A stretch of 31,142 bases of DNA. Origin: Coptodactyla brooksi. Taxonomy: Eukaryota > Arthropoda > Insecta > Coleoptera > Scarabaeidae. The notes beneath the pieces are model-generated. The model made no database searches, was not told the origin of the DNA, and saw nothing but the letters and a program-made list of their open reading frames with translations. Shown in pieces: positions 1 through 9,398 of the stretch. Each line of letters starts with the position of its first letter. Position 1 is the stretch's first letter. The position numbers and the translations under genes are program-made. The DNA lies in contig JAWQRM010000096.1 of the NCBI GenBank assembly GCA_033557675.1, positions 1 through 31,142 on the forward strand. The letters are read 5' to 3'.

Positions 1-1440
1 ATCCTTATCAGGGCACCTTTAAAGAAATTCTATACAATACTTTTTTATATAGTTTTGATCTGGATTTTTATCCTGAAAGTAAGCTTTCCTCATCTTATTT
101 CTGACAGATTCAAAATTTAATCGTATTCCAAGATTTTCTTGCTACTTTTTTAATTGTACTTTTGTGTTGTATAAACAGTTAGTGCCACAAGTTTTAGTAT
201 TTTCTGTTCTATTTGCGTGTCTGCAAAGCAAATATCGGCGTGTATCGATTCTAACTGTTTACTTACGGGGTTGACGACACTTAATATATCATATCAAACA
301 ATAACACAACAAATAATAAAGTTATAATTATGAATATATTTGGCTAACAGAATTAGCCAAACAGCATTAGCACTTATTTGAAAATTACGTGCTTAATAGC
401 TTAAGCTTACAAAATTTAATTATTTTAATAGAGAGATTTGACCCCTAGCGGTCATAGTAGTGAATTACAGCTTTAAAGCTGTTCAAAAATGTCATTAAGC
501 TCGGTAAGTCAAGTGGGACACAGACAATACAACCAAATGTATAGAATTTGATTAATTCTGAAATTGTGGGGGGGAAGTCATACAACTAATTTTAGATTTT
601 CTTTAAGTCAATGTGAAATTACCACAAAATGACACAACTGTATGTGCTACAAGAACTGTATGTCTTTCAGAAGATGAAAAATTTGTCTTCTCTTTCAATA
701 ATTTATCTTAGCCCCATATTTTTCTCTTCTAGAAATACAATATCTTACCCATACCCTATTCTTGTTAGGTTTTTGTTTGTTTTTTACAATATCATTACAG
801 CAGATACAATTATTTGCCTTGCATGCGGGGTGATAACTAAATTTAAATAAATAACTAACTTAAATTTTATATGTAAATTCTTCCATTCTGGTGTGCAATT
901 CAAGTTGTTAAAATGTTTCTAGATTGATCTAGCTAAAAGTAGCAAAATTTAGCGGAAAGAAAATTGTCAACGTATTAACTTTTTGCAAGAGAATTTGTAG
1001 AGATATACCTGATAATAATTGACATTCATTCTCGATTACTACAATTTAATACGCTTGAAAAATACTTAGCAGCTTTGTCCTCTTCTAACGTTAAGTTAAC
1101 TGCAGTTAAATAATGCAATCCATCAGTGAATGGTGTACCCTGAATCGTTCGGTTTTAGTCTGACATTGAGAATGTCGTTGAGCTTTCTCATTCAAGCCTG
1201 GCAGCCTTCTCGGTCGCCCTATAAAGAATCTATGGGTCGAAATGCTGCAATGTGGGATCAAAAACTTTCAAGGCCGCAAGTAATCCCTAAAACTGTATTG
1301 CAAACCAATGAAGTTATGCGAATTGTTCATGTTTGAAACATTGTAAACTGATTAATTACTGATAAAATACCTTAATTACCTTAAAATAATGACGGAAAGG
1401 AATAATGGACTACGGTGGGACTTTACATGAAAATGCATAA
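1..1440. other. AT-rich non-coding stretch, no gene recognised
   Basis: No recognisable protein similarity, RNA gene or paired terminal repeat was found here on either strand. Short open frames (for example near 629-850 and 1130-1336) have no family resemblance. The stretch just before 1441 probably includes the decayed upstream part of the Tigger-like element described next, because that transposase begins abruptly in its catalytic domain, but no left TIR matching the element's right end could be found. Confidence 0.5.
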
Positions 1441-1866
1441 TGTATATTATTTAAAGATTGGCTTTTAACTTGTTTTGTGCCAAACGTTGAAAGTTATTTG
1501 AAGCAGAAAAAATTTAGTTTCAATGCGCTGTTACTATTAGATAATGCTCCATGTCACCCAGAAGATTTAAGTCACCCCAACGTCAGAATTGCGTTCCTAC
1601 CACCTAACACTACTTCGTTGCTTCAACCATTGGATCAAGGTACTATTTATACCTTTAGAACTTATTACATAAGAAGAGCATTACAGTGGATTTTAGACAT
1701 AACCGATTCGAAATCAATTAATGTAATGGAAGCTTGGAAGCAATTTTCAATTAAACACTGCATCGATATCATATCCTTGCCGCTGAAAGAACTAAAAGCA
1801 TCAACGCTAAATGCATGTTGGAAGAAGGTATGGCTATCTTCATTTAAAATAGAAAACCTGCTTTAA
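1441..1866 (+). pseudogene. Tigger/pogo-like transposase, catalytic-domain fragment
   Basis: This is a fragment of a DDE_1-type transposase of the Tigger branch of pogo elements, the group that gave rise to TIGD genes. The open frame runs from just after a stop at 1438-1440; the first in-frame ATG-independent residues read KDWLLTCFVPNVESYL, typical of the region before the second catalytic Asp. The second Asp is in LLLLDNAPCH and the third in LLQPLDQGT; exactly 30 residues separate them, the DD30D spacing of pogo/Tigger. The N-terminal DNA-binding domains (CENP-B type HTH) and first catalytic Asp are missing. After the TAA at 1864-1866 the same kind of acidic, low-complexity C-terminal coding text continues to about 2070 (SSENEGEGFVDMATGD), so the stop is probably a disabling mutation inside a longer ancestral frame. 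Non-functional relic. Confidence 0.85.
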
Positions 1867-2515
1867 TCGTCAGAAAATGAAGGCGAAGGTTTTGTGGATA
1901 TGGCTACTGGGGACGTTGAAGATTTATTAGTGGAAGATGAAGTTTACAAAGCGGATTTGATGGAAATGGCATCCCAAGCTGTAAATCAAATCGATTCTGA
2001 GGAGAGTAGCATTGATAAAGGTTGTGAAGTGAATCATTTAACACTAAAAAATTACAAGAAGGCCTAAGATTAACTGAAAATCTTCAATCATTTTTTTGAA
2101 TGCAAACCCTTCCGCTGAAAGAAGCTGAAAATTCAAAAGGGAGCTGCAAAGTTGTCTATCTCATCTGTCGTGAAATCTACAATGACCTTGTAAGAGTTAA
2201 CCAACAAACCACAATTAAGATCTTTTAAAGAGGATAGAAGGTGCAAAAAATCTAAATGAAGAAAAAAGTTCTGACGAAGAAGAAATTTATTAAATTAAGG
2301 TCGCATTAAATGAAAATAATATTTTTTGTTTCTTTTCGTTTTATGTTATACATACATTTATACTTTTAATAAAAATTAACATGCTTATATGGAATTCCAA
2401 AAAAAAATTATTTTAATCAAACTTTTTGTGCTGGCTTTGGGTCTCATATAACACGGTTTCACACAACACGGCATTTTCTGAGAATCTATTTACCATGTTA
2501 TGGGAGGCTTACCTG
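1441..2515 (+). mobile_element. 5'-truncated Tigger-like (pogo superfamily) DNA transposon
   Basis: The element carries the transposase relic above. Its right end reads GAGGCTTACCTG followed by TA at 2516-2517. Read inward on the minus strand it starts CAGGTAAGCCTCCCATAAC, resembling Tigger TIRs, which start CAGG and lie next to a duplicated TA target. The inner part continues through GCCGTGTTGTGTGAAACCGTG. No matching left TIR was found upstream, so the left part is deleted or too diverged. Between 2070 and 2515 the sequence is AT-rich 3' non-coding element sequence. Confidence 0.65.
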
Positions 2516-2517
2516 TA

Positions 2518-3147
2518 TTACATATTGTTAATAAAATATTTTAATTATTGAAATTTTATTCCAATTAATAATAATATTGTTTATTGACTACAAATGTAGT
2601 ACACAATATTCATAATTACAAACATTTATTGTTGCAGCAAAAGGATATTGCAGAAATAACATAAACATAGAATATAATGAGACTATCCAAACCGCAACAA
2701 TGAGCCAATCAACCACAATATCGCCCATAAGATTCACTTTTAAATCATTCTAAAAAGTATATAAATGTAGAATGGAGACTGTTTTGAGTGAACAAAAACA
2801 ATTTTTCAACAAGAAAACTGTTTTATTGTAATAATAAAAATACCGGTAGATTATTTACACACTGAGTATATCAGTGTACACATTTCTGCGTACCACATCC
2901 ATCCAAGTCGTTTCTACGCGGTACGTAGAAACAGCTACATAAATAAACACTTGAAAACAGTAAAAAATAGAGTTTTACTAAATTTTACTTGCTATTACTT
3001 TAGTGTTGTGTCTATCACTGAATACAACGTTTAAGCATATTTTGTAGTTTCTTTTCTCCTATTTATTCAAATTACAAGTGATCATATTTTATAGCGTAAT
3101 CAGATAATTCATATTATTTATTGTTACTTGCAATTAACACAATTACA
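2518..3147. other. AT-rich spacer without recognised gene
   Basis: No coding similarity seen. A small perfect inverted repeat GTTTCTACG/CGTAGAAAC with a 5-nt loop lies at 2910-2932. Part of this stretch may be the 5' flank of the hAT relic that follows, whose left terminus I could not find. Confidence 0.4.
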
Positions 3148-3542
3148 TTGAAAAGAAGAAGTGAATGTTCCCATTTTACACCTGTAGACGAAACAAAAGT
3201 AAACTGCGATATTTGTCTGTATACTTATCGATTAAATAAAAAAAAGACACTGCACAGTCCACCTTGAAGGAAACGAATACTCTGCTAGAAAAATTTCAAA
3301 ACCGACTACATCTATTAATTTAGCTGCATTTATATTCAAATGGAATTCAATATGAAGACCAAAATCTGCCATTTACATATACACCATTTCTAGAAGAAAA
3401 ACAAAAGATTCACCGATCGTCCAATATCAATTGTCTGCACCAAAAAAACTAATAATCTTATTTTCAATGCTACGTAGTAAAAGATGTTCAGGCATTTTCT
3501 ATTGTGAATGACCAAGGATTTAAAAATGATCTCGAACGCTGA
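3148..3542 (+). pseudogene. hAT transposase N-terminal relic with BED zinc finger
   Basis: Translated from 3151 the frame reads KRRSECSHFTPVDETKVNCD then IC: a BED zinc finger opening (aromatic/HF motif, then C-x2-C in NCDIC). After a frameshift near 3240 the text HCTVHLEGNEYS fits the H-x-x-H part of the finger. Further on, 3471-3542 reads VVKDVQAFSIVNDQGFKND, the highly conserved segment that follows the BED domain in hAT/ZBED transposases (family pattern D-x-Q-P-F-S-I-V-x-x-x-G-F). The rest of the transposase, including the RNase H-like core and dimerisation domain, is absent. The gene is a degenerate fragment with at least two frame disruptions; it lies about 150 bp upstream of a mariner insertion, and a possible hAT terminus lies near 5309. 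Confidence 0.65.
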
Positions 3543-3697
3543 TATAAATTATTTTTAAAATAACTTTTAGTGAATGTTCCTTTCCCAAAAAATGTGTAGT
3601 AATTCTCAATGTTTGATAATTCTCAAAGTACTTCATTTTACTTTCACTACATGTACACATGGACTTCTATGGCTACACAAAAGTATACACAGTATTA

Positions 3698-4828
3698 CAA
3701 TTAAATAACGAGAATTTTAATTTAAATCATAGAACACGTAGCGCCATCTATCAAATACATTAGAAAGATACAAGTCACCTCTTTCGAACGCATCCAAGTT
3801 CATGCTAATCGGCTGACAGGTTACAAAGTTACAGCCATTTGAATGGCGATAAAAATGGTGTTATGTCATAAAAACATAATGGAACAATGAGCAAATAATG
3901 TTTTAAACCGAGAAAAATGTGCTGAGACTTACGAATTGATGAAAAAAGTGTATGGTGGACAAGACCTGGTCATCTAGAAAGTAAAAATCGTGCGGAATTG
4001 GTAGAAAAGATTCGTGAAGTCATTGCTGTCGACGGAAATTTTACTGTGAGAATGTTGACTGAAGAATTAAAAACAAATAGAGAAACTGTTTCCCAAATTT
4101 TCACTCAAAATTTTGTTCCACACGTTTTGTTCCACATGCTTTAAATGATGACCAAAGAATTGTTCGTGTAGAGCATTGTGAAGACCTCATTAAAACTGCT
4201 GAAAATGATCCAGATTTTCTTGATTCGATCGTAACTGGTGATGAAACATGGTGCTTTAAATATGATCCAGAAACTAAGCGTCAGTCTGCTGAATCAAAGT
4301 CGAACGGCGTGCCAAAACAAAAAAAAATGCATTTTCAGAAGTCGAAAATCAAGACCATGTTCATTACTTTTTATGGTTCACAAGGGGTTGTCCATAAGGA
4401 ATTTGTTCCACAAGGTAAAACTGACAATGGAGTATATAATTTAGCAGCTTTACATCATTTGTGGTCAAGAATTGTAAGTAAGTATCCAGCAGAAAAACAG
4501 CTGTTTTTATTGCACCATAATGCTACCACCACATAAGACGTTTAAAGTTCGTAAAATTTTCTCTGCCCTAAACTGAAAACTGCGATGAAAGGATCTGCGT
4601 TTTATGATGATATTGAAGCCAATCAAGCATCTGTGACGCAGATTCCTAAGGATGACATACAAAAATGTATGTATATATTGGTTCATCGCGCTAGAAAGTG
4701 TATTGAGTTAAATGGAACCTATTTTGACCAAAAATAGGTTCCATTAATTTTATTTGGTTTATTATTTTAAACAAAATTCAATACGTGTTTTTTTGCATAT
4801 ATATCTAGACATTCTCATTATTTAATTG
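3698..4828 (+). mobile_element. mariner element with both TIRs and TA target duplication
   Basis: The two ends are CAATTAAATAACGAGAAT (3698 on) and, on the minus strand from 4828, CAATTAAATAATGAGAAT: 17 of 18 bases pair. Each end is directly flanked by TA (3696-3697 and 4829-4830), the mariner/Tc1 target duplication. The 1131-bp length is a little below the usual ~1.3 kb because the transposase gene has internal deletions. The insertion lies between a hAT N-terminal relic and a hAT-like terminus, so it probably entered an older hAT copy. Confidence 0.85.
3878..4737 (+). pseudogene. mariner transposase, inactivated
   Basis: The coding relic starts near ATGGAACAATGAG (3879) and shows the mariner order: an N-terminal HTH piece (EKCAETYELMKKVYGG at about 3911-3958), a long uninterrupted frame from about 4120 to 4536 and a C-terminal piece (KTAMKGSAFYDDIEANQAS, about 4577-4630, ending NGTYFDQK at a stop near 4737). 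The long frame contains FVPHALNDDQ, the first catalytic Asp in VTGDETW, and the YDPETKRQSAE and KSKIKTMFITF blocks typical of SETMAR-like mariners. The second catalytic Asp is lost (LLHHNATT instead of LHDNAP) and the YSPDLAP-D block with the third Asp is deleted: the frame jumps to FLCPKLKTAMKG. Frameshifts and stops also lie in 3960-4120. Not functional. Confidence 0.85.
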
Positions 4829-4830
4829 TA

Positions 4831-5310
4831 TTTAATTGTTCAGTATGATGAACGCTGCTCATTGGTTTGATTAGTGAAGGATTTTGAATTCACTATTCAG
4901 TAGCTACTTCAGAAATATATCTGTTATATTGCTGAAGATTTCAGAAATCCATTTTCAACTATTTTAAATAATTGTAGTACTTTTGAGAAAATTGAGAGCA
5001 TACAATCATTATACATAATATATCGTTATACATACATTGTCCTTACTATCATACTAGACATAGGAGCGCTCTTATTAATCTCTAACATTCAATGATTACC
5101 AACAGCATCTACTATTTATATCGATAAATATTATTCGTAATTTGAAAATAATCAATTTCAAATAACGAGCACTTAGTATTGAGTTAAATACATAATACAT
5201 ATCAGTATCAGTTCGTAATGTGAAAACAAGGAATACTAAGTATCGAATATCAACATAAAGAGTATTTGTAATCTATTCCTTACTCGTAAGTATCGTAATG
5301 CCCACCACTA
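4831..5310. mobile_element. probable hAT 3' remnant ending near 5309
   Basis: The right end reads GTAATGCCCACCACTA; on the minus strand this is TAGTGGTGGGCATTACG, the form of many insect hAT termini (CAGTGGTGGGCA). The inward sequence is rich in TACTTACGAGTAAG and similar short inverted motifs, as in hAT subterminal regions. With the BED-finger relic at 3148-3542 on the same strand, this suggests one decayed hAT copy (about 3.1-5.3 kb) split by the mariner. No left terminus and no 8-bp target duplication could be shown, so this rests on one end motif. Confidence 0.4.
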
Positions 5311-5732
5311 ATGTACTTGAGAATCTTCAAGTGTATGATATCGAGTAGATTGCCTAGTTACGTATGCAACCAGTCAGTCGCATACGAGGTGTGTTGTGAA
5401 GCATAGCTTAGTAGACAACCAAACATTCTTACTAATAATTTTCAATTATTTACGTTGTCGGTCTACGTTTTTCATTAACTTTGCATATCGCCTCAATAAT
5501 TTATAAACATAAATGGTAATGGCATGTCTTATAGTATTTTTTACCAAAAAAAAACCGTAAATGGTAAATATATATAAACAAAATTCGCTGTGATATAGTT
5601 TTTTATTTCAATCCTTTATGACTAGCAATATCAATTGTTGTACATGTCATATACCCCCTACTTTTGATTTATTATATTCAGTATTCTGCCGGCCATCAAA
5701 GGACATCATGTATTCTAAGTTTTACATTCCAG
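5311..5732. other. non-coding sequence upstream of the DOCK exon (likely intron)
   Basis: No repeat or coding family recognised. By inference this is intronic sequence, since the DOCK exon that follows lacks the usual initiating MW-x-P-T segment, which should be in an upstream exon. An open frame continues upstream of the exon to 5618, but its translation does not resemble DOCK proteins. Confidence 0.4.
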
Positions 5733-6224
5733 CTATCTACAACTGGCGAGGCGACAAAAAGTTCGGCCTACCTTTGGAAATCGGAGAAACAGTACAAATT
5801 TTAGAAGAATGTTCGGGGTGGTACCGCGGATTTTCCACGAAAAATCGTGCGGTGAAAGGGATTTTTCCACAAAGCTACGTCCACCTTAAGCCATGCAAAG
5901 TTGATAACGAGGGATTGTTCGAAAGTGTTGTGCCATTAGAAGATCCAATAGTGAGGGAAGTTACCTTAGTTTTAAGGGAATGGAGTGATATTTGGAAAAC
6001 GCTATTCGTGGTGAGTATACCGCTGTGTACGGGTGCGCGTGGTCGAAAGTAAACCTTGTTTGTTTTTGCAATTAGGAGAGAGAAACCTACAAGTTCGATA
6101 CGGTAGGGAAAGTGATGAGAGACCTGCTCGAATGGAGGCGACAGTTGGTGTCTGGCACATTAACCCAGGATCAGACGAAGGAGTTAAAGACCAAGATCAT
6201 CGCCAAAATTGATTGGGGTAACAG
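5733..6224 (+). CDS. DOCK-family Rho-GEF (DOCK3/4, sponge-like), two N-terminal exons, partial
   Basis: DOCK proteins activate Rac/Rap-type GTPases through a C-terminal DHR2 domain and bind ELMO through their N-terminal SH3 region. Exon A (5733-6010, after a ttttacattccag acceptor) encodes an SH3 domain: AIYNWRGD, LPLEIGETVQILEE, GWYRGF, VKGIFPQSYVHLK (ALYDY-, WxxG- and PxxY-like positions). It goes on with VVPLEDPIVREVT and LREWSDIWKTLFV, the DOCK-specific helical start, and stops at a clean donor GTG|gtgagt. After a 65-bp intron, exon B (6076-6224) reads TYKFDTVGKVMRDLLEWRRQ, LVSGTLTQDQTKELK and KIDWGNR, then donor AG|gtaagt. Both junctions keep the frame. GIFPxSYVHLK and DWGN favour DOCK3/4 over DOCK1/2. 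The ATG at 5708 is in frame but gives a non-family N-terminus, so I place the exon start at the acceptor. The following LGLDLVPR-type exon was not found in the window. Reading frame intact. Confidence 0.85.
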
Positions 6225-6725
6225 GTAAGTACCTGAATTTCGATTTATGCAAGAAGTCGAAGGTGTGTCTAGAAAATGAATATGTCGTTCGTTCGTAATA
6301 AACAGATATGTTTATTTTAAGAAATAGACAAGCATTTCTGCCGGAAACAATACTTCCTCCGCCAGCGTATGTCCTTCATCAATTAGCTGCACAAAAGTGC
6401 ATTTTGCCTAGATTTCCTTGTAGAAATCTGATATTATTAATTAATTAGAATGCATATAAACATTTTGAAAATTAGTTGATGAATAATAATTGTTTTCTTT
6501 TTTTTTTCTAATATTATTTTATATCTTTTTTATCGACTCTCGGATATGTTGACCTTCCGGCCCACTATAGTCGTACGGAGCCGTATCAGAAATACATTTG
6601 TCAATGCACAATCGAGAGAGAGGATGCAGTCCCATTACAACACAAAACAAAAATAAGGAACTTATGCTTCCAAATTCGCAGAAAATGTTTAAGTAACTAG
6701 TTTCTGAAAAAAAGAACCTGTTAGT
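6225..6725. other. DOCK intron region with an unassigned coding-like segment
   Basis: After the exon B donor no DOCK continuation was recognised. A frame following an AG at 6320-6321 would join in phase and read NRQAFLPETILPPPAYVLHQ before a stop near 6450, but it does not resemble the conserved LGLDLVPR block. A second open stretch, 6542-6700, reads GYVDLPAHYSRTEPYQKYIC and onward to TAG; it is relatively GC-rich and coding-like but matches no family I know. Either could be a decayed or lineage-specific exon. Confidence 0.3.
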
Positions 6726-7460
6726 TTATTTTTAAAGTAATTTCGTTTTTTTGTGAAAATAAAAGGCACTTTTCTTAGAGAGTAAATATTTTATGTAATT
6801 ACATATTCACCATTCTGGTCCAACACCTTTTGCGATTTTTCTGGTAGTAGCATGATTCCACGCCCATAAAACGTCTGATCTTTGCTGGAAAAAACTGATC
6901 CAAGCAATTTTTGACGGCTTCATTTGAAGCAAAGGTTTTGACGTCCAAACAAATTTGTGGAGACCGAAACAAATAATAATCGGAAGGCGCCACATCTGGA
7001 AAATATGATAGGTATGGTAGCACATCCCATCCAAGCTGTCGAAGCTTTTGCCTAGTTACCAAACTGGGATGCGGTCTCGCATTATCTTGGTGGAACACAT
7101 ACCTTTTCTATTGATCAATTCTGACCTTTTCTGTTAGAGTGAATCATGCAATTTCTCCAGTTGATGATAGTACACTTTAAAATTGACCATGGTGTCCTCC
7201 CAAAAATGTTCAAAAGAGCTCCCAAAAATTTTGCAAACTTGCAAAAAAATTTGCAAAAATGCTGTTTTTGATTCTCCATGTTTCATAACACACAAAAAGA
7301 AAACAATTGCACAGAACCGAACAAACTATTTTCACACAAACTTTGCAATATCAGCTGTCAGAATACATAATCCACTCAAGGTTTAGAATAGAGTTGGTTG
7401 GTTAAAATACAATTAACGCCTCCGCTGGGAAAAAAACGAAATTAATTTCCGAACAACACA
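6726..7460 (-). mobile_element. internally deleted mariner (mellifera/mauritiana-like), copy 1
   Basis: On the minus strand the element begins near 7460 with TTCGGAAATTAATTTCGTTTTTTT and ends near 6726-6750 with the complementary AAAGTAATTTCGTTTTTTT, an imperfect TIR. A 5' untranslated leader shared with copy 2 (about 21130-21217) is followed by a start codon at 7277-7279. The coding text begins MENQKQHFCK, the usual mariner N-terminus, but almost the whole HTH and first catalytic region is deleted. Text resumes at about 7190 as VYYHQLEKLHDSL, with an in-frame stop and a frameshift, then VFHQDNARPHPSLVTRQKLR (second catalytic Asp) and YFPDVAPSDYYLF (third Asp), ending WTRMVNM with stop at 6799. 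The C-terminal 99 codons are open. Dead copy. Confidence 0.85.
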
Positions 7461-7709
7461 CTAACAATGTCATAATGTTAAAAAAAGTGTCCAGCTTTAG
7501 TAATAACGAAGATATATTATGAAAATCAACATTATATATTTTTTGCTACTACAGGATCCCAAAACTATAATCTCGTAGATATAGAAAAGTGAATTATACT
7601 GTTTCAATGTTTTTTTTTTCTATAAAAATGCGATAGCGTTATCCAAAATTTATTAATGTTTACTTTCAAATTTTCCTCGAAAATTTATACTTTTTGTAGT
7701 AGAACAGGT

Positions 7710-8781
7710 GGCGCTATATGTGTCCATTTTGTATGAAATTTTACAGAAAAAGATTTTTTTGATATGCTGATCACGAATCTAATAATATGTCTTAATAAAA
7801 ATGCGTAATGAGAATTTATTTTTTCAAAAAATTTTTCGACTCTGATATATTACTGCCATTTATTAATTGGCCTCTTGGCGTACTGACATTTACAAATGGC
7901 GCAAATTAATCAATTGCAAAATTTCACCTTAGCGAATTTGTATGAAAAATTAAGGCTTTCCGATGATTTGTTTGATGATTGGTTGAAAGAATGCGGACTT
8001 TTGGATATACACCGTACATAAAAGTCAGGGACAATGCTGGTCTGGACATGTAATAGCCGCGCTTGTAGGCAAAGTAATAAAAAGCCGAAAACTGGTTTTT
8101 ACTTTGGCACGTTTTTCGAAGAAATTCGAATCAGCCCCAAAAAGGTTTTCGAGTTATTGTATTTTTATCTTCACCAATTAGGTACATTTGAACAGATTGC
8201 TTACGAAGGTTTACCACGTCGAGATCGATGAGACAAGCATTTCTAACCGGAAATATAACGTAGGAAGGCTGCGAGGCCATCAGAGCCAGTGCATGTTTAG
8301 GAGGATCAAGCGAGGTTCGGGTTTAGGATTTGTAAAACTAGTTGATGCGAGAGATGCACAAACGTTGTTATCCATCATCCAAGAGTATATTAGACCAGAA
8401 TCGATAATTTACTCTGACTTATGAGGTGCTTACGATGGAATATGTGCATTACCTCAAAGTTATAAACACTTAACTGTTAATCACAGCATTCAAACAAAAA
8501 AATCAAAAAGTTTCACGAAGATTATTTACAAGAATTTATGTGGCGCCAAGAATTCGGCGAGAAGTCTCAAATATTTTTTAATTTTTGGTTACAAGTTTCT
8601 CAAATTTACCTTACTCAGCCTTGATTTCTTTCATTTAACATTCATTATTAAATAAAATATAAAAGAAAATTATGCATTTTTATTAAAAAAAACTGTTAAA
8701 TTCTTGATCAGCATATCGAAAAACCCCTTTCTGTAAAATTTCATACAAAAAATGGTGGATCCGTTAATATACATAAGCGCC
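7710..8781 (+). mobile_element. Merlin (IS1016 superfamily) DNA transposon with long TIRs
   Basis: Left end GGCGCTATATGTGTCC at 7710 and right end (minus strand from 8781) GGCGCTTATGTATATT form the tips. The arms then agree over TTTTGTATGAAATTTTACAG, followed by GATATGCTGATCA (left about 7728-7774, right about 8705-8755), with small gaps. Merlin elements carry such TIRs around a single IS1016-type transposase gene, which is exactly what lies inside. The expected 8-9-bp target duplication is not evident (left flank gaacaggt, right flank gcatgatc), so the flanks have mutated or the ends are misplaced by a few bases. Confidence 0.75.
7896..8595 (+). pseudogene. Merlin transposase (IS1016/ISXO2-like DDE), frameshifted
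   Basis: From ATG 7896 the protein starts MAQINQLQNFTLANLYEKLR and stops at about 8015 after GLLDIHRT. It resumes with a zinc-ribbon-like WTCNSRACR and GTFFEEIRISPKKVFELLYF (8034-8200). A frameshift near 8200 leads into VEIDETSISNRKYNVGRL, the IS1016 first catalytic motif (EIDET), then SIIQEYIRPESIIYSD (second Asp), a stop, GAYDG, and HLTVNHSIQ. The C-terminal signature YLQEFMWRQEFGEK (about 8519-8560) follows in another frame. All family blocks are present in order, so the copy is a nearly full-length gene broken by at least two frameshifts and two stops. Confidence 0.85.
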
Positions 8782-9352
8782 GCATGATCCCTTAATAAAA
8801 AGCAATTAATTACTTATTTTCATAGCATATGTTATTATATTAGTCTAATTCAGTTTCAATTATTCAGTTTTAATCCAGTTCATAGCGTCATTAGGAGATT
8901 TAATTTATGTTTTGCACTGGAACAGGTATTTTGAATTATTGTTAGGATTATTTTATTATTGTTGTTATTCTTTACTCTCACGGCCCTCTTTTGATGTTAT
9001 GTACCGCTAAAGTTTGTTGACCTGAAACTTACTCCGTTTCTAAGATATAATACTTTCATTGTGAGGTTTCTTTAATTATGTGCGGCATAGGAAACACTGC
9101 CTTCTACCACTTTAGTTGTTATTTTTATAGTTGATACAACCGTTTGTCCTTGGCTTGTTAAATAATCCATGGTTAACAAGATTTTCTTTAAATCTGTTAA
9201 AAATAGCCTTACAGAGTTGTCTTATTTCCGAATAGCAACTGAAGTCTGCTTCATGCAATATCAGAATTGTTTACTCCCAATAAAAGTGCTACGTATGAAA
9301 TCGTTCATAGTTTCCATAAGCTATTGTTAAATAATGTCACCACTACATCTTT
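8782..9352. other. spacer without recognised features
   Basis: AT-rich sequence. No coding similarity or paired repeat was recognised on either strand. Confidence 0.4.
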
Positions 9353-9398
9353 CACGTTTCGCTAACCAAGTTAGCAGCATCAGGAGCGATGAAAGACC
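9353..9398 (-). ncRNA. hammerhead-ribozyme-like motif, degenerate copy (Penelope-type repeat)
   Basis: On the minus strand this reads TTTCATCGCTC, CTGATGC, T, GCTAAC-TTG-GTTAGC, GAAACGTG. It is the same repeat as at 25169-25212: identical over about 40 bases except that the core CTGATGA has become CTGATGC (the A9 position), which should abolish activity. Stem II (6 bp, loop TTG) and the GAAAC half are intact. The similarity resumes further downstream (GTAGTGGTGAC, as in the other copy), so a larger repeat than the ribozyme alone is shared. Relic. Confidence 0.55.

Noticed and set aside
5618..5732. In-frame upstream extension of the DOCK exon, including ATG at 5618 and 5708
   Set aside because: The translation has no DOCK similarity and a good splice acceptor (ttttacattccag) sits exactly where family similarity begins.
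6322..6450. Possible third DOCK exon reading NRQAFLPETILPPPAY
   Set aside because: Phase fits, but the text lacks the conserved LGLDLVPR block and no donor follows before the stop.
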